Shown piece by piece: positions 55,476 to 64,000 of a stretch of DNA of 64,000 bases. Under the pieces are notes generated by a model. It had not been told where the DNA came from. It was given only the letters and a program-made list of their open reading frames with translations, and searched no databases. How positions within the stretch are numbered: position 1 is the stretch's first letter; every line of letters begins with the position of its first letter. The DNA comes from Paenibacillus puerhi. Lineage in GTDB: Bacteria > Bacillota > Bacilli > Paenibacillales > NBRC-103111. A program made the translations under genes and the position numbers. Location of the stretch: contig NZ_WUWM01000003.1 of assembly GCF_009846885.1 (NCBI RefSeq), positions 62,001-126,000 on the forward strand, given 5' to 3'.

Positions 55476-56140
55476 GAGACGACCTTCCCGAATTGCTGAG
55501 AGAAGGGCTGATCGAGACGCTGTATATGGTGTTCTGGTCCTCCCTCTTCGCTCTCGTGCTCGGCATAGCGCTCGGTATACTGCTGGTTGTGACGGACAGG
55601 GGACATATTTGGGAGGCTCCCTTTCTGCACAAGACCGTCGGAACACTGATCAACTGCGTACGATCGCTGCCGTTTATTATTTTGATCGTGCTGCTGCTGC
55701 CCTTATCCCGCCTGATCGTCGGAACGACGCTTGGGCCGACAGCGGCTATCGTTTCCCTGTCCATCGGAGCGGCTCCGTTCCTTGGCCGGGTGATCGAGAA
55801 CTCCTTGAAGGAGGTCAGCCATGGCAAAATTGAAGCGGCTTTGTCCATCGGGGCTTCCCCGTGGACGATCATCTTCCGCGTGCTCATCCCCGAAGCGCTG
55901 CCGGCGTTAATCCGCGGCATCACGATCGCGATCATCGCCATTACGGAATTTACGGCGGTAGCCGGCGCGATCGGCGCCGGAGGACTCGGCAGCCTCGCTA
56001 TCCGCTTCGGCTACCAGCGTTTTCGAGTGGATGTCCTGTTCGCCACCGTCATCCTCATCATTGCACTGGTTGCGCTGATTCAATGGTCGGGCGATTCGAT
56101 CGCCAGAGCGATCCGGCGCAAACGATTCAAGCCGGAGTAA
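55472..56140 (+). CDS. metI: Methionine ABC importer permease MetI
   Basis: A 222-residue permease with five membrane helices, typical of MetI. LINCVRSLPFIILIVLLLP (~65) and the EAA-like loop ENSLKEVSHGKIEAALSIGA (~109-128) are characteristic. ATGA overlap with metN gives translational coupling. It forms the D/L-methionine importer with MetN and MetQ. Confidence 0.9.
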   Translation: MRDDLPELLREGLIETLYMVFWSSLFALVLGIALGILLVVTDRGHIWEAPFLHKTVGTLINCVRSLPFIILIVLLLPLSRLIVGTTLGPTAAIVSLSIGAAPFLGRVIENSLKEVSHGKIEAALSIGASPWTIIFRVLIPEALPALIRGITIAIIAITEFTAVAGAIGAGGLGSLAIRFGYQRFRVDVLFATVILIIALVALIQWSGDSIARAIRRKRFKPE

Positions 56141-56263
56141 GAGCACCGTTCGCCGGTCCGTCGTCAGTCGGCATTGTCGGCTGTCGGCTGTCGGCACCTT
56201 GCCGGTTAGCCGGTGTATAACCAAGCTTCAAGCTATACCTAACTTATATTCGGGAGTGTTGTC

Positions 56264-57124
56264 ATGATGAGAAAACGTTCAGCAAGCACCTTATTGTCCG
56301 CCCTGGTTTTGTTCGCCGCACTCGCTTCGGCGTGCGGCACAGCACCTGCCTCCGGCTCAGGCGGTGAGCAGGCCTCTGCGCCCACGTCCGGCGAAGCGAA
56401 GAAGGAGACGACCCTGAAGATCGGAGCTGCGGCAGTCCCGCACGCCGAGATTCTGAACCAGGTGAAGCCCAAGCTGAAGGAGCAAGGCGTGAATCTGGAG
56501 ATCGTCGTCTTCGATGACGAGGGGCAGCTTAATCCGGCGCTCAAGGACAAGAAGATCGACGCCAACTATTTTCAGCACGTCCCCTATCTGGATTCGGTCA
56601 AGAAGGAGAAAGGCTACGACTTCGCCGTTACCACCAAGGTCCACGTCGAGCCGATCGGGTTCTATTCGAGCAAGGTGAAGTCCAAGGATGAGCTCAAGGA
56701 CGGCGCCAGCATTGGGATTCCGAACAATCCGTCCAACGAGTATCGGGCGCTGGTGCTGCTTGAGCAGCAAGGGCTGATCAAGCTCAAGAGCGGTCTGACG
56801 ACCTATGAGGCGACTCCCAAGGATATCGTGGAGAATCCGAAAAACCTGAAGTTCGTCGAAGCCGATTCCGCTACACTCCCGAGAGCCCTGCCCGATCTGG
56901 ACGGCGCTATCATCAATACGAATCTGGTGCTGGAGGCGAAGCTGGATCCGAAGAGCGCCTTGTTCCGCGAGGATGCCAATTCACCGTACGCGAACGTCAT
57001 CGTCGTACGCAAGGGAGAAGAAAGCCGCGATGAAGTCAAAAAGCTGGACGCCGCCTTGAAGACGGCCGAAGTGAAGAAATTTATTACGGACAAATACGGA
57101 GTGGCCGTCGTACCGGCATTTTAA
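56264..57124 (+). CDS. metQ: Methionine-binding lipoprotein MetQ
   Basis: A 286-residue NlpA/MetQ binding protein. The lipobox is ASACG (Cys24), followed by a Ser/Gly/Ala linker. Family features: LKIGAAAVPHAEILNQVKP (~50-68), IDANYFQHVPYLD (~97-109), and IGIPNNPSNEYRALVLLEQQG (near 145). The gap of 123 bases after metI contains repeated GTCGGC words but no recognised signal. Confidence 0.92.
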   Translation: MMRKRSASTLLSALVLFAALASACGTAPASGSGGEQASAPTSGEAKKETTLKIGAAAVPHAEILNQVKPKLKEQGVNLEIVVFDDEGQLNPALKDKKIDANYFQHVPYLDSVKKEKGYDFAVTTKVHVEPIGFYSSKVKSKDELKDGASIGIPNNPSNEYRALVLLEQQGLIKLKSGLTTYEATPKDIVENPKNLKFVEADSATLPRALPDLDGAIINTNLVLEAKLDPKSALFREDANSPYANVIVVRKGEESRDEVKKLDAALKTAEVKKFITDKYGVAVVPAF

Positions 57125-57127
57125 TGA

Positions 57128-58447
<1,320 letters not shown>

Positions 58448-58470
58448 TATTCAATGTTGTCAGCTTCACC

Positions 58471-58517
58471 AGCGAGCAGCCGGCCTGATTCAAGGTCGGC
58501 TGCTCGCTATTTTTTTC
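58471..58517 (+). terminator. Strong terminator after metY
   Basis: Stem GCGAGCAGCCGGCC with GGTCGGCTGCTCGC, followed by TATTTTTTT. Confidence 0.92.
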
Positions 58518-58604
58518 ATTTGTTGCCTATCAGGCTGGCCGATGTTGGGATGTAAGCCGTTTTGTTGTACAATAGAGATATACCTAGCGAGAGGAAACGA
58601 TGAG

Positions 58605-59507
58605 GTGGACCACTTCGAGCAAGAGCTGCATAGCGACAACCAGGAACAATTGACCGAGGGGGCTGCCCCTGCCTATAAGTCATGCGCTCAGTGCCATGAG
58701 GACAAGCCTCTTACCGAGTTTCTACGCCGCAGTGGAAGACGCGGAGGAAAGTCGGCACGCCGCGGTACATGCCGGGCATGCCGGAAGCTGAGGAAGCAGG
58801 AGAGCCTGCTGACTGAAGAAACGCTTGATTACGCGGAGTCTGAAGCGCCGGATGTCTATCCCGTGGATATGCCGGAGGTCTCGATCCCGACCGGCGAGTC
58901 TACGGAAGACCGCCCCAAGAAGCGCAGGCGTCGCAGAAGACGCAAGAAACCAGTCGTTCTTCCTGTTCTGTCTAACGAAGAAGCGGATGATGAAGCCCCG
59001 CCGCCGCCGCCCAAAATACGCATCAAGCGGCCTTTGCCGCTTCCGCCCCCTAGACCGAAGGGGCCGGACGCTTCTGTTCTTCGGCCTAACCGTGACGGAA
59101 TTCTGTGGATGCGCGGCCGTACCGACAAGGGACGGCGCTGGCAGCAGGAGACCGATCTGGAGACAGCGGTCAACCTGGTTACCGAGCATGCGGCCATCGT
59201 CGTCAACAAGCATACTGTAAGACGTATTTACAGCAACAAAACGTTTCGTCTGTTTATTTTGACCCGGGACCGGTATACCTGTCACTTCTGCGGAGAGTAT
59301 GGCGATACGATCGATCATATCGTTCCGAGGGCTAAGGGTGGGCATACGACACCTGTGAATTGCGTGTGCGCGTGCAATGAATGCAACCAGATGAAAGCCG
59401 ACCAGAACTGGGAGGATTTTATCGACTCCGATCCTATCCTCTTGGAGGAGCCGCTTGCTCTCTATGAACAAGACCAACTTCCACGCGGCGAATCGGATGA
59501 AGTCTAA
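58605..59507 (+). CDS. HNH endonuclease with N-terminal zinc knuckle and basic linker
   Basis: A 300-residue protein from GTG58605 (GAGAGG upstream). Residues ~24-66 hold two CxxC pairs (CAQCHEDK ... CRACRKLR) that should bind zinc. A middle linker contains a run of about 12 basic residues (PKKRRRRRRRKKP), then PPPPP and further proline-rich sequence. The C-terminal HNH domain reads CHFCGEYGDTIDHIVPRAKG followed by NCVCACNECNQMKAD: zinc cysteines, DH catalytic pair and the final N. The length and linker are unlike the short (~170) HNH proteins of Bacillus. Role unknown. Confidence 0.85.
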   Translation: MDHFEQELHSDNQEQLTEGAAPAYKSCAQCHEDKPLTEFLRRSGRRGGKSARRGTCRACRKLRKQESLLTEETLDYAESEAPDVYPVDMPEVSIPTGESTEDRPKKRRRRRRRKKPVVLPVLSNEEADDEAPPPPPKIRIKRPLPLPPPRPKGPDASVLRPNRDGILWMRGRTDKGRRWQQETDLETAVNLVTEHAAIVVNKHTVRRIYSNKTFRLFILTRDRYTCHFCGEYGDTIDHIVPRAKGGHTTPVNCVCACNECNQMKADQNWEDFIDSDPILLEEPLALYEQDQLPRGESDEV

Positions 59508-59587
59508 CCCGCTCTTCCGGCGCACCCGCACGGACAGCAGCAACACCCGGCATTCATTTGGCAGCGCAACGCCATCCACAAGCGTAT

Positions 59588-59631
59588 AAAAAAGGTGATC
59601 ATTCTACTGGTCGTACAGGAGAATGATCACC
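59588..59631 (-). terminator. Terminator of the phosphotransferase gene
   Basis: A 12-base perfect stem, GGTGATCATTCT with AGAATGATCACC. On the minus strand it ends in six Ts. Confidence 0.8.
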
Positions 59632-59693
59632 ACAAGAGGTATGGAAATCCCGCTATCTCCCCGTACTTAGAGACTGTCCTCATTTTCATCGAA

Positions 59694-60560
59694 TTAGTAC
59701 ATCAAAGAAACTTCTTGCAATTCTCTATGATGATCGATAAATTGCTTCAATCGAGTTACGGTATCCTTGTGCTTGGGAATCGGCGCTATGCGGCTCAGCC
59801 ATATCCATCTAAGACATGCCATCATCTCAAAATTATAGATTTCTTTAGCATCTAAAGGAATTCGATTCGTATAAGTCTTAACAAACGCTTCATAACATCT
59901 CGGGCCGCTGTACAGCAGGATCAGGAAGCTAGCCCAAGCAAAATCATAACGACTATCCCCTAATTGGGCATTCGTCCAATCAATGACTGTGAATTTTCCT
60001 TCATACTCCAAAATATTCCCCAGATTAAAGTCTCCGTGGATGAAACGGTCTGTCCGGATTTCGATATCGCCAACAATATTATGCAGCACTGCCGCTATGT
60101 CCGTATGGGCTGATAATTCAGGAAAAAAGTAATTCACGAAGTCATCGAATTGGGGCACGAGCCCTTTAAGTAAACGAACATCAGCACTATGAATGCTAGC
60201 CAGTAAATGAGCAACAGTCTGCGCGCTGCCGGCCTCAAGATCAAAAGGCAAGGGCTTGCCGTCATAACTGGTAAGAAGGACAAACTCCCCCTTCGAATTG
60301 CGCCCCCATGCATATGGCTTGGACACGGAATGCCCCATCTCACGAAGCTTCTCTAACAAATGATACTGCTTCGCTACATCGGGGGGATTTCTTTTATTCC
60401 AAAGCTTCAGTGCGAATCCGATATCCAGCTTCGTCGACCAAACCTTGTATACCGTCGCCTCCATTCCCGCATCGATTGCTGCGATCTCCAGATCATGCGT
60501 GTTCAACAGCCTGTCAACTTCGCTGGATTTGTACTGCCAATTCATCGTAGTAAGTCCCAT
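59694..60560 (-). CDS. APH-like phosphotransferase
   Basis: A 288-residue protein of the aminoglycoside/homoserine kinase-like fold. The catalytic loop is DRFIHGDFNLGNIL (~166-179, with Asp and Asn), and the metal site VIDWTNAQLGDSRYDFAWA is at ~187. The N-lobe lysine is in FALKLWNKR (~54). ATG60560 is preferred over ATG60578, whose ribosome site abuts the codon. The family covers antibiotic kinases and metabolite kinases; no specific substrate is evident. Confidence 0.82.
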   Translation of the reverse strand: MGLTTMNWQYKSSEVDRLLNTHDLEIAAIDAGMEATVYKVWSTKLDIGFALKLWNKRNPPDVAKQYHLLEKLREMGHSVSKPYAWGRNSKGEFVLLTSYDGKPLPFDLEAGSAQTVAHLLASIHSADVRLLKGLVPQFDDFVNYFFPELSAHTDIAAVLHNIVGDIEIRTDRFIHGDFNLGNILEYEGKFTVIDWTNAQLGDSRYDFAWASFLILLYSGPRCYEAFVKTYTNRIPLDAKEIYNFEMMACLRWIWLSRIAPIPKHKDTVTRLKQFIDHHRELQEVSLMY

Positions 60561-60632
60561 TGTCAAGGTATCCTTCATCCTTTACCGTTCAATCTTATGG
60601 CGTGCTGTTCCTTTATGAAGTCTGGTTCCCGC

Positions 60633-61079
60633 TTACTCGCCGCGAATTAAGCGGAAGCCCTGATCGGGCCCAAAGCCGCTCGCGTCGAATTTGCCCCGGA
60701 AAGATAATTCGTTGTTGCTGACGTCGCCGATCCAGCCGCCGCCCTTCACAACCCGGAAAAAGCCAGCACCGCTATCCTGGCCTTCGTACCAGTCCCAGCA
60801 CCATTCCCTTACATTGCCTGACATATCGTATAATCCTAGCTCGTTAGGTTTCTTGATCCCGACAGATTTAGTTTTATTATGGTTACTTTCTATTTTAGGC
60901 CAATTCCAGTCTCCTGTTAAGTACTGATCTCCAGCATTTTTCCAATACCATGCTATGTCATCGGCATTATTGCTTCCGCTGTATGTGTAGCTCGCGCTCA
61001 TCTGGCCTCCGCCGGCCGCATATTCCCACTGTGTCAACCTCGCCATCCAGTAAAGCAGGCGAATGAAAACGTTTACCAT
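60633..61079 (-). pseudogene. Formylglycine-generating-enzyme family fragment
   Basis: The C-terminal half of a SUMF1/FGE-family protein: QWEYAAGGG, ELGLYDMSGNVREWCWDWYEG, FFRVVKGGGWIG, then GFGPDQGFRLIRG at the end. Full-length members have ~250 or more residues, and the N-terminal half is missing. The segment just before QWEYAA (RLLYWMARL) looks like the family's R-LPTEA stretch after deletion. No sulfatase partner is nearby except the LtaS-type protein 20 kb away, which does not need FGE. Most likely a truncated pseudogene. Confidence 0.75.
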
Positions 61080-61225
61080 ATAAATTAAAGATTATACTGC
61101 AATTAATTTAGGATAAGTTGGAAATTTGCCTATCCGAATTAGTCGGGTCGGCTGTGATATTCAGGTGTTCTATACCACCTATAAAAGTCATGCTGAGAGG
61201 ATAGCAAAATGAGTTTTTGCATGCG

Positions 61226-61257
61226 AAAAAGCACCGAGCGGCTTAGCCCCGATGCTT
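61226..61257 (-). terminator. Terminator of the VOC gene
   Basis: Minus-strand stem AAGCATCGGGGC-taa-GCCGCTCGGTGCTT (imperfect), ending in TTTTT. The rest of 61080-61310 shows no gene. Confidence 0.65.
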
Positions 61258-61310
61258 GTATGCTATGTTATAGGATGTCAGGTCCTTCTAGAACCCACTT
61301 TCAAACATGA

Positions 61311-61733
61311 TTAATCTTTGATTTCCCACTGTGGATTCCAAACAATTTCCCACAAATGCCCATCCGGATCTTGAAAGTAGCCTGAATACCCTCCCCAAAA
61401 AGTATCGTGTCCCGGAACTGTTATAGATGCCCCTGCTATCCGTGCTTGCTCCATAACCCGATCAACTTCTTCTTTGCTGCTCACATTGTGGCCTAAAGTA
61501 AACTCAGTGGGACTTGGCAAGGTTTTATTGAGTTTTGTATCATAAGCTATACTTTCCCGAGGCCAGATCGCGAGTCTTAAACCTTCCTGCAAGTCAAAAA
61601 AGGCAACAGCTCCATGTTCAAATTCAGTACCTACAATTCCTTCTGTCTGTAAACCCAACCCATCTCTATAAAATTGAAGAGCTCTCTCCAAATCATCTAC
61701 ACCTAAAGTAATAACAGTAACCCTTGCTTTCAT
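61311..61733 (-). CDS. VOC-family glyoxalase-like protein
   Basis: A 140-residue vicinal-oxygen-chelate protein: VTVITLGVDDLERALQFYRD (~4-23), HGAVAFFDLQEGLRLAIWPR, and the C-terminal half with GYSGYFQDPDGHLWEIVWNP (Glu metal ligand). ATG61733 is preferred over the upstream in-frame codon at 61766. These proteins include glyoxalases and antibiotic-binding proteins; substrate unknown. Confidence 0.87.
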   Translation of the reverse strand: MKARVTVITLGVDDLERALQFYRDGLGLQTEGIVGTEFEHGAVAFFDLQEGLRLAIWPRESIAYDTKLNKTLPSPTEFTLGHNVSSKEEVDRVMEQARIAGASITVPGHDTFWGGYSGYFQDPDGHLWEIVWNPQWEIKD

Positions 61734-61857
61734 AAAAATCACATCCCTTAGCTTGTTTCTAAACAAATCTCATACTTTCCTTGCCCGTACTTTGGACTGA
61801 CCGAGTAAGCCCCGATACATGAATGCTATGTAATTAGACGTCAGTGTCCTTTTCGAG

Positions 61858-62277
61858 TTACTTAACGACATTATTTAAGTTCTTTATTAGTATTAATTCC
61901 ATGGGTTCATTCTCAAGTAATAAACATCCGGCATCCCTATAACCAAGTTTTCTATAAAAATGTTGAGCCTCTTCATTTGAAAGGGTTGAGGTCATAACAA
62001 GCTCAAATCCCTTTAATTTCATCAATTTTTCCCAATAAAGAACGACTTGTTTCCCAATCCCTGCCCCTCTATATCTCTCATCGATCCATATCATATTCAT
62101 AAATGGCGTATTGTCCCAGAAGAAGCCATATCTCATCCAACCTATTTCCTTACCGGATTCCCGAATAATAAATATTTCATTTGCATTAATTTTCGATTGG
62201 ATAAGTGCCTTATTTATATGTTTATCTCTTGTTAAAATGAATTCATAATCTGATTCAATCGCAAAATCAATCTTCAA
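61858..62277 (-). CDS. GNAT-family N-acetyltransferase
   Basis: A 139-residue acetyltransferase starting at TTG62277 (GGGGGATC upstream). IWIDERYRGAGIGKQVVLYW (~67-86) is the acetyl-CoA loop, and NEEAQHFYRKLGYRDAGCLLL the C-terminal motif. Acceptor unknown. It lies in a run of short detoxification-type genes on the minus strand. Confidence 0.85.
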   Translation of the reverse strand: MKIDFAIESDYEFILTRDKHINKALIQSKINANEIFIIRESGKEIGWMRYGFFWDNTPFMNMIWIDERYRGAGIGKQVVLYWEKLMKLKGFELVMTSTLSNEEAQHFYRKLGYRDAGCLLLENEPMELILIKNLNNVVK

Positions 62278-62427
62278 TGTTGATCCCCCAATATAATCCT
62301 CTTCACTAATATCTTCTTTGCTAAAAATTTGCGCTGACTCCTATAACGCTCTTGAATTCACGACGTCCCACCACCTTAAGTGACCGCAGTGATATCTGAT
62401 TGATCGGCCATCTTCGAAAATATTTAC

Positions 62428-62883
62428 TCAGTCTCTTATTAACTGTTCTTCAAAGTTCAAGATGTGACTTACGTTATGTATTCCCTCTACTCTCGAAAAA
62501 CCCATGCTTATATATAATTTTTCAGCGATTGGATTTTCAGTATATAAGGTCAATTTCTTGAAATGCTGTTTCGCTTCATCCACTATTGTAAGTAACAATT
62601 GTTTCCCAACACCATTACCTCTGCACTTAGATAAAACATAAAAACGTCTTACTCGACCAACATCTATTTGATCGAGGTAGGGATCAATATTCAATCCACA
62701 TATTCCAATAACCATATCTTCTTCCCTAGCTACATACAACGATTCCCCAGGCCTGTCAAATCTGTTATTTCCGCTATATTCATCCATGAAAATCTGACCA
62801 AATCTATGCCCCTCTGTCTTACTATCCTCAATTAACCTAATAATCTGATTCTGTTTAAGTGAAGTCACTCTTTCAATGATCAT
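62428..62883 (-). CDS. GNAT-family N-acetyltransferase
   Basis: A 151-residue acetyltransferase from ATG62883, chosen for GAGGGGG 8 bases upstream; the frame continues upstream to 62988 without a site. Acetyl-CoA loop: VLSKCRGNGVGKQLLLTIVD. C-terminal motif: NPIAEKLYISMGFSRVEGI. Acceptor unknown. Between this gene and 63020 lies a GC-rich stretch with small repeats (GGCCCGAAGGGCC) and no gene. Confidence 0.85.
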   Translation of the reverse strand: MIIERVTSLKQNQIIRLIEDSKTEGHRFGQIFMDEYSGNNRFDRPGESLYVAREEDMVIGICGLNIDPYLDQIDVGRVRRFYVLSKCRGNGVGKQLLLTIVDEAKQHFKKLTLYTENPIAEKLYISMGFSRVEGIHNVSHILNFEEQLIRD

Positions 62884-63020
62884 CGAGTATTCCCCCTCAT
62901 TACCTGTTTTTGCTGATCTTTCATCGAACGTTTTTGCATTCATAACGTCGAGAACCTTAAGGCCCGAAGGGCCGGGTGGCTCTGCCACTCAGGTTCGCTA
63001 GATGTGTCCGTCTGATTCCA

Positions 63021-63611
63021 TTAGATTCGTATTTGTTTTAATTTTATGATGAATCTATCCATCTTCTTTTTTATGATGCTTCTGTTATCCGGCTTCAACT
63101 CTAGGTTGCTCTCATTTGCAATTTGTGTAATGACTTCTTCAAGTTTTAAGTGATCTGTGTGAATATGTTTATGGAACATTTCCTTAGATAAAGCGGAAAT
63201 ACATCTGTCTATTTGCTTAGCCGGCCATGAGTTTTCATTATCTCCTCTGGATTTCAAGCGCTTTAATAATGTTTCTCGGTTTGCGAGTAAAGTAAAGTGA
63301 TTGACCTCAATTCCATTTGCCCTCAACTTATTGACGATTTCTTTAAAATACTGGGGATTCGTTATCGTCATAGGAACAATAATAATTCCGGAATATTCTT
63401 TACTTATGGTCTGAAGAATTGAAAAGTTAATTTCCCGCCATATTTCATGATCTTGAAAATCGTCCTTCAATATTTGTCTTGGTGCATTTTTTCTAATAAA
63501 GTATCCAACATTCTCAGGATCAAAAACAAACGAATTTGGAATTCTTCTATTCAATTCGTAAGATACTGTTGACTTTCCGGATCCAAATGCACCATTAACC
63601 CAAAGGATCAA
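63021..63611 (-). CDS. TmrB-like P-loop ATPase, tunicamycin-resistance type
   Basis: A 196-residue protein if started at TTG63611. This start has AGAGG 9 bases upstream and gives MILWVNGAFGSGKSTVSYEL, close to the N-terminus and length (197) of Bacillus TmrB. The frame extends to GTG63644. Walker A is NGAFGSGKST. Further TmrB-like stretches are FVFDPENVGYFIRKNAPRQI, KDDFQDHEIWREINFS, IIIVPMTITNP and SWPAKQIDRCISALS. TmrB is a membrane-associated ATP-binding protein that confers tunicamycin resistance. Resistance here is inferred from similarity only. Confidence 0.82.
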   Translation of the reverse strand: MILWVNGAFGSGKSTVSYELNRRIPNSFVFDPENVGYFIRKNAPRQILKDDFQDHEIWREINFSILQTISKEYSGIIIVPMTITNPQYFKEIVNKLRANGIEVNHFTLLANRETLLKRLKSRGDNENSWPAKQIDRCISALSKEMFHKHIHTDHLKLEEVITQIANESNLELKPDNRSIIKKKMDRFIIKLKQIRI

Positions 63612-63739
63612 TTGTTTTCGCCTCTTTTTTGTTTTAAATATCACTGCAATGCCCTATTCCTGAATTCCAGATTTTCAATAACTCCAACTATTATAACACA
63701 ATATGGAAAACTATCAGGTGACTCGCACGTCCAAATACG

Positions 63740-63771
63740 CAAAAACCTCTAAAACCAAAGGTCTTAGAGGT
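63740..63771 (-). terminator. Terminator of the downstream dehydrogenase gene
   Basis: ACCTCTAA and TTAGAGGT arms with an 11-base loop; on the minus strand followed by TTTTTG. Confidence 0.65.
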
Positions 63772-63819
63772 CACATCTTTCTCGATCTCCCAATCTATAC
63801 TACTTCTAGAAGGAATGCT

Positions 63820-64000
63820 TCACTTGATCATGCGTCCAACAAAACGTTCATACCATGCCCACGGCACGACCGCCCTGGTGAACAGTGCGAGAGATGAGCC
63901 CTTCCCCAGCGGATAGCGGAAACGAGGTTTCCTGAGGCCTACAATTTGGACGATTCGATCGGCGACCTCTTGGGGATCAGGCGCATTTTCTGCCGACTTT
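63820..64000 (-). CDS. Short-chain dehydrogenase, 3' end (cut by window edge)
   Basis: The final ~59 residues of a protein whose start lies beyond the window: PDPQEVADRIVQIVGLRKPR, then FRYPLGKGSSLALFTRAVVP and WERFVGRMIK-like ending (WYERFVGRMIK). This tail pattern (APDPEEVA...RYPVGKG...LP...) is typical of classical SDR oxidoreductases. The catalytic Ser-Tyr-Lys region is not in view. Confidence 0.75.
   Translation of the reverse strand, partial: KSAENAPDPQEVADRIVQIVGLRKPRFRYPLGKGSSLALFTRAVVPWAWYERFVGRMIK

Noticed and set aside
54579-55646. A 355-codon minus-strand frame opposite metN
   Set aside because: Walker and signature motifs of MetN are on the plus strand; the antisense frame has low-complexity sequence.
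60633-61079. Sulfatase-maturation partner for the LtaS-type sulfatase
   Set aside because: LtaS-type enzymes use an unmodified threonine, and the fragment lacks half of the domain.

Overview
The window looks like a chromosomal segment of a Paenibacillus-type soil Firmicute (Paenibacillaceae). Evidence: YesM/YesN-type two-component systems beside CUT1 sugar ABC importers that lack their own ATPase, many glycoside hydrolases, an LtaS-type sulfatase, CcpA cre-like sites, strong AGGAGG ribosome sites with frequent GTG/TTG starts, and a mosaic of GC-richer catabolic operons with AT-rich accessory patches. No rRNA, tRNA or CRISPR array was found.

Layout. 0-10.9 kb: small stand-alone loci (ROK regulator plus MFS transporter, a sugar isomerase/epimerase, methyltransferases, a YndJ-like membrane protein, an adenylate-forming ligase, a pirin). 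10.9-18.9 kb: an AT-rich accessory patch with the wreckage of two large serine recombinases and a SymE-like toxin gene, a HEPN protein, a tightly coupled pair (DUF5677-like protein plus an unrecognised protein) and small hypotheticals. 19-21.1 kb: a MerR regulator with a thioredoxin-like partner, then a ZTP (pfl) riboswitch with terminator in front of a DJ-1/PfpI-family gene and an acetyltransferase.

21.2-39.2 kb: a large minus-strand carbohydrate locus. Transcription runs GH2, GH78, YesM-like kinase, sugar-binding lipoprotein, two permeases, YesN-like regulator, GH127-like hydrolase, an Asp/Glu-racemase-family protein, a RuBisCO-like protein and a DUF1537 kinase. cre-like sites sit in front of GH2 and the binding protein. 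The last genes resemble the kinase/RuBisCO-like decarboxylase steps of branched-sugar-acid (apionate) catabolism, but the usual dehydrogenase and lactonase are missing. 39.5-48.5 kb: an LtaS-type sulfatase, then a LacI-controlled alpha-galactoside import and GH36 operon.

48.6-54.2 kb: YpsA-like and membrane proteins, a second PfpI protein, and a minus-strand operon of UbiA-type phosphoribosyl transferase, small multidrug-resistance-like transporter, GT-C-like membrane enzyme and divergent PAP2 protein, which together could build and use a polyprenyl-phosphate-pentose donor. 54.5-58.5 kb: metNIQ plus O-acetylhomoserine sulfhydrylase behind a leader with a terminator hairpin. 58.6-64 kb: an HNH endonuclease and a string of small detoxification-type genes (phosphotransferase, VOC, two GNATs, TmrB-like ATPase), a formylglycine-enzyme fragment, and the 3' end of a short-chain dehydrogenase cut by the window edge.
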